Below, one piece after another: positions 16,343-23,290 of a DNA stretch of 36,403 bases (position 1 is its first letter; each line of letters starts with the position of its first letter). The notes under the pieces were generated by a model, which ran no database searches, was not told where the DNA came from, and was given only the letters and a program-made list of their open reading frames with translations. Both the position numbers and the translations under genes were made by a program. The stretch lies in the IMG/VR virus record IMGVR_UViG_3300017968_001557, positions 1-36,403 of that record. One strand, given 5' to 3'. The DNA is from a virus.

Positions 16343-17104
16343 ATCTAACAACGGTAAAATTTTATTAGCAGTTTCTTGATGCCACTCGATGCCATCATGC
16401 ATTAGGTCTCTTGCTTTCATACTACCATTTTTACATCTAATAGGCCAAACTTGATAAGGACTTCTAAGTATAGGTTGATAATCCATTTCCCATGTGAAGT
16501 TAAGCACAGGAACACCAACACTTTTCCATAACAGATTAAAATGATCAAACCACAAACGATTGTTCCAGATACACTCACCCTCGTCCATAATATATCTTCG
16601 TCTATACCATTTGCCATCAATACCGTTATCTTCGGCCATATCTTTAAAACCGAAATGATCATCTTTATTTAGAACAAAACTTTTTCTTGTATGTGCAGGC
16701 CACTGAACAATAACTAGGTGTGGAATAGGAAATCCGTTTTTAATCCATTGTGATGCTTGATAACATGCTACATCGCAACCTGTTCCTTGTGCTGCTGCGT
16801 TATATACATCTGTACATCTTGCTTCGGCTACTTTCCAAGACCATGTGTCTTCGTGACGTAATCCAACACCTTCGGTATAACTACAACCAAATGTCATCAT
16901 AAACCCAGGACTCAAATCTTTTAAAGATTTTGTCCTATGCCCAAATTCATTAAACTTATATTCGATAGGAAGATTTGCCCATTCCCATTCTGGGTTTCTT
17001 TCACACTCTTTTTTAAACGCTTCTTCTTCTTCTGGACCCATAAATGCCATAGTTTGATTTATACGCTCAGGATTTATCAACAAACCGTTATCATGTACTT
17101 CCAT
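16316..17104 (-). CDS. SGNH/GDSL-hydrolase-like protein
   Basis: 262 aa. MTFGCSYTEGVGL at about 69-81 is block I with the candidate nucleophile Ser; AAAQGTGCDVACYQA is the block II region; IVQWPAHTRKSF corresponds to block III; DLMHDGIEWHQETA near the C-terminus may supply the Asp/His pair, though the spacing differs from the usual DxxH. A 70-residue N-terminal extension has no known motif. AGGAA lies 7 nt before the ATG. It converges with the amidinotransferase (27-nt overlap) and diverges from the gene at 17156, with late-promoter-like boxes between. Confidence 0.6.
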   Translation of the reverse strand: MEVHDNGLLINPERINQTMAFMGPEEEEAFKKECERNPEWEWANLPIEYKFNEFGHRTKSLKDLSPGFMMTFGCSYTEGVGLRHEDTWSWKVAEARCTDVYNAAAQGTGCDVACYQASQWIKNGFPIPHLVIVQWPAHTRKSFVLNKDDHFGFKDMAEDNGIDGKWYRRRYIMDEGECIWNNRLWFDHFNLLWKSVGVPVLNFTWEMDYQPILRSPYQVWPIRCKNGSMKARDLMHDGIEWHQETANKILPLLDLPDFTNKI

Positions 17105-17114
17105 AAAATGTTCC

Positions 17115-17122
17115 TATAAATA
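17115..17122 (+). promoter_or_regulatory. T4-type late promoter box (TATAAATA), plus strand
   Basis: Exact TATAAATA 33 nt before the TTG at 17156, with AAAGGA at 17141-17146 in the leader. A weaker minus-strand box (ATTAAATA, 17130-17137) faces the SGNH gene at 17104. Confidence 0.6.
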
Positions 17123-17155
17123 TCTAATATATTTAATGCTAAAGGATACAAAAAC

Positions 17156-18487
17156 TTGTCAAACTGGTTTATGGGAATATATTTTAGACCAAAAAATAAT
17201 CTTTTGCCCGAACTTATTGGAAGTAATGGCGAAAGACGATCTATGCAAGATATCAGCAAAATAGAACAACTTGTCGATTTAATACGAGAATCAAATATAA
17301 CTGACAGTAGTCATCCTATTGCTGTATTCAACGGTACACACACTATTGACTATTTAGATAGTTTGATTATCACCGAACAACATAGAAAAATATTAGCAAG
17401 TAAAACTTTAGGATTTTATTTTTATGAACCTCTTACACACTACAAATACAATCCTGAAAAATACAAACAACCTCATATATTAAAAATAGACAACTCACCC
17501 GACGAACTTAAAGATATTAGAGCATACGAACTCGACAGTTTAAACGAATGGGCAGGGCGTCATGGATTTGAAAATGTAAACGTATATTGCACAGATTATA
17601 AATGTTGGGAATATTATCAACCAAAATATCCAAATCTAAAACTATTGTCTATGGACCTTTTTGTTGAATGGTGGACATGTCATGTAAAACTTAGAGACAG
17701 AAAAAACTTTATCCAAAATAGAGAAGAAATGCCTCCTGAGTTTTTTCCCGAAAAAATACAAAAAAAGTTTTGGAGCGGAGCATGGCGTTATGATCCAAGT
17801 AGACATTTTATCACTGCGTTTTTAGCAGGAAAAAATATGATAGATACTAACAATGTTAGTTTTTATTTTGGAATGACAAATGAAGACATGAAACGTAGAA
17901 TGTGGTTTTCTTGGAAAGAGTTTGAACTGCGTCATCCAACACTATCTAAAACATTACTGCTAGGCAATGATATATTGCAACAAAAAGTTCCACTAAGTTT
18001 TGCTGTCAATAACCCTACAAAAAAAGGACCAAATGATAGTATAGAACCAGAAGACGCAGGCGGCAACGCAAGAACTACGCACGATCCTACAGATACATAT
18101 TTTGAAAGTTTTTGTGCTATTGTGCAAGAAAGTCGTGTTACACAACCATGGCCTAACATAAGTGAAAAAACACTCAATGCTATCAAAAGTTACAGACCAT
18201 TTTTATTGTGCGGGGCACCAGGTGTTTTGCAAATGCTTAAAGATATGGGATTTAAAACATTTGACAAGTATTGGCCAGAAGATTATGATGATATTATAAG
18301 CAACAAAGATAGACTTGCAAGGATATGCGAAACAATTGAATACATAGATTCATTTACAATCGAAGAAATGAGGCTTATGTATGAGGATATGGAAGAAATA
18401 CTAGTACACAATCATAATCAAATAAAACTGATACCAGACTTTTACAACAGAATAAATGCGGAACTAGGTGAAATAATCATCGAATAG
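17156..18487 (+). CDS. Glycosyltransferase-like protein (SEKxxxP family), probable TTG start
   Basis: 443 aa from a TTG at 17156, which has AAAGGA 9 nt upstream; an ATG five codons in (17171) is the alternative. The C-terminal block NISEKTLNAIKSYRPFLLCG, LKDMGFKTFDKYW matches the genes at 10850-11977 and 12869-13933, so the three are paralogues. The N-terminal half (IAVFNGTHTIDYLDSL, GFYFYEPLTHY) is distinct and may define a different acceptor. Glycosyltransferase assignment is by pattern only. Single plus gene with its own late box; it overlaps the convergent SGNH gene by 24 nt. Confidence 0.6.
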   Translation: MSNWFMGIYFRPKNNLLPELIGSNGERRSMQDISKIEQLVDLIRESNITDSSHPIAVFNGTHTIDYLDSLIITEQHRKILASKTLGFYFYEPLTHYKYNPEKYKQPHILKIDNSPDELKDIRAYELDSLNEWAGRHGFENVNVYCTDYKCWEYYQPKYPNLKLLSMDLFVEWWTCHVKLRDRKNFIQNREEMPPEFFPEKIQKKFWSGAWRYDPSRHFITAFLAGKNMIDTNNVSFYFGMTNEDMKRRMWFSWKEFELRHPTLSKTLLLGNDILQQKVPLSFAVNNPTKKGPNDSIEPEDAGGNARTTHDPTDTYFESFCAIVQESRVTQPWPNISEKTLNAIKSYRPFLLCGAPGVLQMLKDMGFKTFDKYWPEDYDDIISNKDRLARICETIEYIDSFTIEEMRLMYEDMEEILVHNHNQIKLIPDFYNRINAELGEIIIE

Positions 18488-19222
18488 TTTATCTGCCCAG
18501 TATTGGTGTGCATCTTCTTTATGGTGCCAATACTTTTGTCCGCTAATATCAAACCCGCGGCTCTTGCAATGTTCCCAAAAACTTTCTTCTGGCTTATCAA
18601 AGTTTTTAAATCTAGTCCTATCGACTTTGTTTCTATAAAACTGATATCTGCCTCCTATTTTACAGGCTTGGAAAGCATTTGCAAAAATAAACTGAGCTCC
18701 GATATTTTGTATATTTGCCTGTGTTTGTATAATATTCAAATATCTTTGCACATACCAATGCGTAGAATTATAAAATAAATGTTTACGTAGAACTTTTTGA
18801 TTATTGTTAAACTTTCTTGGAAATAGCTTACTACTATGATCATGATGCACATGACCTGATTGCTTATCAGGTGTATAATCTACATAATCATATACATCAT
18901 TTGCACTATCATCAGGTGTATCATAAAACATTTCTGTTCTATGTTCTCCTGTCCAATGTATAAGAAACAGTGTATTTTTTGCACGTCTAGGATTATCTAA
19001 TATATAAAATAAAGTTGTTCTTGCAATATAATCGTTGCTTGCACCAGGCACACTTAGATCAACTTTGGATACTCCTAGCCTATTAGCAAACTTTGCTCCA
19101 AAAGATCTTTTCCTGTTTTCTGGGTGATCTCCTAGTCCACTTCTAAATATTTCACTACCTGCAGAATGACTACACCCGTTTATTAGTAAGTTTGTAAATT
19201 TGTAGTTAGACAAACTGGCCAT
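18464..19222 (-). CDS. SGNH/GDSL-hydrolase-like protein
   Basis: 252 aa. LLINGCSHSAGSEI has the block I Ser; VPGASNDYIARTT is a good block II (Gly-x-Ser-Asn); LIHWTGEHR is in the block III place; KEDAHQYWADKLF at the C-terminus gives Asp and His for block V. Third member of the family in the window. The ATG at 19222 has AGGAG only one base away, so a TTG three codons in is a possible true start. It overlaps the kinase-like gene by about 40 nt. Substrate unknown; deacylation of a glycan would fit the context. Confidence 0.6.
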   Translation of the reverse strand: MASLSNYKFTNLLINGCSHSAGSEIFRSGLGDHPENRKRSFGAKFANRLGVSKVDLSVPGASNDYIARTTLFYILDNPRRAKNTLFLIHWTGEHRTEMFYDTPDDSANDVYDYVDYTPDKQSGHVHHDHSSKLFPRKFNNNQKVLRKHLFYNSTHWYVQRYLNIIQTQANIQNIGAQFIFANAFQACKIGGRYQFYRNKVDRTRFKNFDKPEESFWEHCKSRGFDISGQKYWHHKEDAHQYWADKLFDDYFT

Positions 19223-19833
19223 TCTCCTCTATTATTTTTAATAACTTCAATATACATATCTTTGAGATTTACTAATCCGTCAGTTGTATGTCTTTCATAA
19301 TAAAACTTGTTGATATTACCTAAAATAACTTCAATTTTATCCATATGGATATAAGGAGAGTTTAAACTAGCACATGCATAAAAATCATGTATGCGTACAT
19401 TATCATTATCATCTAAATATGCATTATGAGGATAAAAGTTCATTTTAATCATATTATGTTTTTCTAATGCATCAAGAACATCATTTACTTTATTTGTGTA
19501 ATCATTCTTCCATTTGGCTTTTTCTATTAAATGATTTAAACTTGTATCATACCATTTGAAAAATATCAGTTGTTTCTTTTTATCGATATCAATAATCTCT
19601 GGAGCAAACTTTTCTTTTTGAACATGCTCTAGCCATTTGCATTCATTTTCAAAAAAGAAATCGATATGCGCTTGGGTATATCCTGCTCTATCAAAAAAGT
19701 ATCTGCGATCATATTGATATTGCATACAAAATATGCTTTTATTTGGACTAATGCGAGGAACATAAACAATGTTAGGACGTACCATTCCTCTGTTTTGATA
19801 CTTATAAAATATTTGCCATTCTTCTATATTCAT
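19183..19833 (-). CDS. Kinase-fold protein, possibly inactive
   Basis: 216 aa. The segment KMNFYPHNAYLDDNDNVRIHDF is laid out like the catalytic and metal loops of aminoglycoside phosphotransferase/choline kinase-type enzymes (HGDLHPGN...vrviDF, written here as two pieces around NVR). The Asn of PHN and the Asp of HDF are kept, while the catalytic Asp position reads Asn. LIFFKWYDTSLNHLIEKAKW upstream looks like the hinge region. No clear nucleotide-binding Lys can be picked. It may phosphorylate a sugar or be a binding-only relative. It starts in an ATGA overlap with the rSAM gene upstream. Confidence 0.5.
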   Translation of the reverse strand: MNIEEWQIFYKYQNRGMVRPNIVYVPRISPNKSIFCMQYQYDRRYFFDRAGYTQAHIDFFFENECKWLEHVQKEKFAPEIIDIDKKKQLIFFKWYDTSLNHLIEKAKWKNDYTNKVNDVLDALEKHNMIKMNFYPHNAYLDDNDNVRIHDFYACASLNSPYIHMDKIEVILGNINKFYYERHTTDGLVNLKDMYIEVIKNNRGEWPVCLTTNLQTY

Positions 19834-20792
19834 AATCGTTCTTTTGGTATAATAATATCAGTTCCGCAATGACAATGCTCTTTACTACATATAACAGGTC
19901 TTGTAGTAAATTGCAAGTTTTTTTGTAAAATATTACCATGATTTCGTCCTACACCACAACTTGCACTGCTGATTTCCCCTCTAGGATTAATAAACAGTGC
20001 ATCATCTACAAAACATTTCCATCCTTTAAAAAAGTTTTGTCTAGCAGCAATAATCTTGTTACTGTTAATAGGTTCAATAGTATCAGTATAATGTGCCATG
20101 CTTACAGCTTTGTTTGGATTGTAAGGCTTGGGAAGTTTTTCAACAGTTTCAAACTGTGCTTCTTCTAAAAACTTTACTTTTTCAGGATCACTGTACTCCC
20201 AAGGTCCTGCATTCACACTCATTTCATCAAACAGAGGTGTCCATTCTAAGTTATAGTTTGGTACTTCTTCTCTTACCCGATTTCCAAACTCAACAATCTC
20301 CCAAAAGCGTTCTTCGTGCATCAGCATTTTTGTACACAAATAGTTTACTTTGTCGCACAAAAACTTTGCATTTTCAATATATCTATCTTTTTTACTGAAC
20401 TCAATATGAAAACTTGCAATAATATCATCAAATAAATGATGATGTTGTTGCCAATATTTTACAGGACGAGATAAGTTTGTATTAACACTAACTGTTAGAG
20501 TATCTCCTAACCAGTCTTTTAAATATTCTGTAAGAGGAATAAAGTTTTCCCAATGAGTAGGTTCGCCGCCACTATAGAATATTTTAAAATATTTGTAACC
20601 TTTATCTTTGTACGTTTGAAATATTTTTGTTACATTTTCAATATACTGATCTAGATTACCATTGTTTCTTACATCGCCTGCCCAGTTACCAGGATTGCAA
20701 TATGTACATTGAAAGTTACAAAAGTTGTTGACTTGCCAAGTAATACATGCGTAAGGCTCTGCCATTGGAGTGATTTTGAGTAACTTAGACAT
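19830..20792 (-). CDS. Radical SAM enzyme with C-terminal SPASM-like Cys domain
   Basis: 320 aa. rSAM motif Cys25, Cys29, Cys32 (CNFQCTYC); YSGGEP at about 73-78. The C-terminal domain starts at KGWKC, continues with FINPRGEISSASC, a typical SPASM step, and closes with CSKEHCHCG. It is of the same short type as the genes at 2244-3140 and 7949-8878 but lacks the TKW tail. Last rSAM gene of the third array; overlaps its neighbours by 4 and 8 nt. Substrate unknown. Confidence 0.9.
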   Translation of the reverse strand: MSKLLKITPMAEPYACITWQVNNFCNFQCTYCNPGNWAGDVRNNGNLDQYIENVTKIFQTYKDKGYKYFKIFYSGGEPTHWENFIPLTEYLKDWLGDTLTVSVNTNLSRPVKYWQQHHHLFDDIIASFHIEFSKKDRYIENAKFLCDKVNYLCTKMLMHEERFWEIVEFGNRVREEVPNYNLEWTPLFDEMSVNAGPWEYSDPEKVKFLEEAQFETVEKLPKPYNPNKAVSMAHYTDTIEPINSNKIIAARQNFFKGWKCFVDDALFINPRGEISSASCGVGRNHGNILQKNLQFTTRPVICSKEHCHCGTDIIIPKERL

Positions 20793-22068
20793 AACTTCTT
20801 AACCACTCCATTTCAGGAAATGTACTCCAAAAATCTTCACCTCTGTATTGATCGAGACGATGATTGTTTTCAAAAAACTGTTTAAGTTTATCTTCGTTGA
20901 GTGTGCCTGCATTAAAAAACTGTATTACACTATCAATTTTGCCTATTACATCTTTGATTATTTCAGGTTTTGCAACTGCTCTATCTTTGATTTTATCAAA
21001 TGCCCAGGCTTTGTAATCGATATATTTTGCACGTAACTCTTGTTTGTAATGTTCGGGTATATAATCAACACGCATAAAGTCAGGCCCAGTAAGCATGTTT
21101 AATCTACAATTCTCAATATCAACAAGTCCTCTTTCAACCCAATCCATATGGAAATCGGGCCAGTTCCAAACATTATATAAACTTATGGTAGGAGTTAACT
21201 CAAAATGCACATGAGGAACTTCTTCCATCATCTGTAAACGGTTCTGTTCGATTACATTCCAATCTGTGCCGTGTCTACTGTATTCTGCTCTTGCACCATT
21301 ACAATCCAAACTTGCACTAACATGTATATCTCTAAACTGTTTCCAATACTCAAGTATACTTTTACGTTTGTACTTGAAGTTACTAAAGTTAGTTGTGTAG
21401 CGTAAAGCTACATCTGTTTTGTTAGTTTCAAGCCACTTGTCTAGTATTTTGTAATGTTCTTCGGTGATAAGTGCTTCACCTCCAGCAAAATATACTTCTT
21501 CACAGTCTGGCAAATATTTTTGCAAGTCTTCCCAGAAGTTATTTTGTTTTGCAATATTAATAATAATCTCGCCGTCGTTATTAAGAATATTTGCAACTTC
21601 ATGTTTACCATATAACTCGCCATGTTCTTTAGCATGTAAACTACTAAGTTCTGGTCCACAACTACGACATTTCATATTACATATATTGCTAAAGCGTACA
21701 TCAAGGTATACCATACGCATTTCATCAATACTACCATCATCGTTGGTTTGTCTTACAAGATCAAAATGCTTGTCTCCATACCAATGATTGTGATTTTTCC
21801 GTAATGTCCACACATATGTTCTATCTTCTAACTCATAGCAACGTCTACAACAATCTAAACGTTCTCCATTAAGCATTGCAAGACGTAGTTCTTTATACCT
21901 GTCACTATTCCAGGCTTCTTCGATACTACTTTGTTTAAGATTTGCAAATGGTTGATCACTGTCAGCAATACAACAAGGCATAACTCTTCCGTCAGGCCAG
22001 GCATGCATATGAATCCATGGCAATATACAAAATGCCTTGTTTTCTTTTAATAAATGTTCTTTATCCAT
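20785..22068 (-). CDS. Radical SAM enzyme with N-terminal SPASM/twitch-like domain, GGEA variant
   Basis: 427 aa. N-terminal Cys domain: Cys14 (FCILPWIHM), Cys32-Cys33 after PDGRVM, and Cys73/74 with Cys77 (CCRRC). rSAM motif Cys130, Cys134, Cys137 (CNMKCRSC). The SAM-binding motif is FAGGEA (about 194-199), with Ala for the usual Pro. The closest relative in the window is the next gene upstream (22061-23290), with which it shares spacing and the YxDVRFSNIC approach to the cluster. Overlap of 8 nt on both sides indicates translational coupling. Confidence 0.9.
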   Translation of the reverse strand: MDKEHLLKENKAFCILPWIHMHAWPDGRVMPCCIADSDQPFANLKQSSIEEAWNSDRYKELRLAMLNGERLDCCRRCYELEDRTYVWTLRKNHNHWYGDKHFDLVRQTNDDGSIDEMRMVYLDVRFSNICNMKCRSCGPELSSLHAKEHGELYGKHEVANILNNDGEIIINIAKQNNFWEDLQKYLPDCEEVYFAGGEALITEEHYKILDKWLETNKTDVALRYTTNFSNFKYKRKSILEYWKQFRDIHVSASLDCNGARAEYSRHGTDWNVIEQNRLQMMEEVPHVHFELTPTISLYNVWNWPDFHMDWVERGLVDIENCRLNMLTGPDFMRVDYIPEHYKQELRAKYIDYKAWAFDKIKDRAVAKPEIIKDVIGKIDSVIQFFNAGTLNEDKLKQFFENNHRLDQYRGEDFWSTFPEMEWLRSYV

Positions 22069-23290
22069 CCATCATCTCCGCAAGTTCTGGAAAGGTTTTA
22101 CAAAAATCTTCGTTGCGTATTTCGTCACGTCTTTGTATATGATGTTGAAACTGTTCTTTTTGTTCGTCCCATGTATCTTGCTCATTTGCAAAACTTACTG
22201 CATCTTTGACGTGTAAAGCAGGCCACCAGTTATCGTTTTGCATAAAGTTATATAACTTTTGATTATTGCTATTCCCGATTTCTTTAAGATTTTTTGGCAT
22301 TGCATGGGCACAAAAATAACTAGGTGTAATAGCCCTATATATACTAATACTATCTTTATGTCTAAATAAATCTTTTTCCATTAGGTATGTAAAGAAATCT
22401 GCTAGTGTTCTATAGTTAAATACGCTCAATACAGTGTTAAACTGATAATCAATAAAATCTAAGTTTCTAATACTTTTTAGATTTTCTTCAACTACTCCCC
22501 AGTCTGTTCCATGTCGCAAGTATTCAGCACGTTTACCGTAATGATCTAAACTGGCACTGATTTCAACTTTTTTAAATCGGCTCCATAAATCTAGAACATC
22601 ATATTTCTTATATTTAAAGTTACTCATGTTTGTGTTGTAACGTAATGTGATTTGTTTGTTATAACCACCTTCGATCATGGCTTCTAATATTTGATAATGT
22701 TCATCAGTGATTAAGGGTTCGCCGCCTGCAAAATATGCCATATCCATATGACAAACTTGTGACTTGATTTCTTCTAAAAGTTTTCCACTAGAATCTGCAT
22801 GATTTATAATCCTATAGTTAGGCGGAACATGATCGTGCTGTTTCATTTCTTGTGCCCACTGACTGCTAAATTCTGCTCCACATGTTCTACATTTAAAGTT
22901 ACAAATATTACTGAAACGGACATCAAAGTATCTCATTTTAAACTCAGGTACAGTTCCGTCTTCTTGTGTAGTAGGAACAACTTCGTCAAAATATTTGCTA
23001 AAGTTTTCCAAACTATAAGTTCTAAAACTAAAAGGTGAACTTTTCTCATGTTTGTAACAATATTCACAAATACTACTTTTTTCATCATTGAGCATACGCA
23101 AACGCAGTTCACGCATCAAATCATCGTTGAATATTTCAGACAAAGGTTTATTTTTTACATTATCAAACGGATCTGTATAATCACTGCTACAACAAGGATA
23201 TACATCTCCTTTTGGCGTAACATTCATATGTATCCACGGAAACATACAAAACGTTTTACTGTTCAATAACTTTTCTTTATCAAAATCCAT
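22061..23290 (-). CDS. Radical SAM enzyme with N-terminal SPASM/twitch-like domain
   Basis: 409 aa from the ATG at 23290, chosen over a start at 23320 because it leaves an 11-nt overlap with the upstream gene and begins MDFDKEKLL, like its neighbour's MDKEHLL. Cys domain: Cys15 (FCMFPWIHM), Cys33-Cys34, Cys75 and Cys78. rSAM motif Cys130, Cys134, Cys137 (CNFKCRTC); FAGGEP at about 187-192. The cluster positions are identical to those of the downstream gene, so the two are recent tandem duplicates by the standards of this region. Substrate unknown. Confidence 0.9.
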   Translation of the reverse strand: MDFDKEKLLNSKTFCMFPWIHMNVTPKGDVYPCCSSDYTDPFDNVKNKPLSEIFNDDLMRELRLRMLNDEKSSICEYCYKHEKSSPFSFRTYSLENFSKYFDEVVPTTQEDGTVPEFKMRYFDVRFSNICNFKCRTCGAEFSSQWAQEMKQHDHVPPNYRIINHADSSGKLLEEIKSQVCHMDMAYFAGGEPLITDEHYQILEAMIEGGYNKQITLRYNTNMSNFKYKKYDVLDLWSRFKKVEISASLDHYGKRAEYLRHGTDWGVVEENLKSIRNLDFIDYQFNTVLSVFNYRTLADFFTYLMEKDLFRHKDSISIYRAITPSYFCAHAMPKNLKEIGNSNNQKLYNFMQNDNWWPALHVKDAVSFANEQDTWDEQKEQFQHHIQRRDEIRNEDFCKTFPELAEMMDG

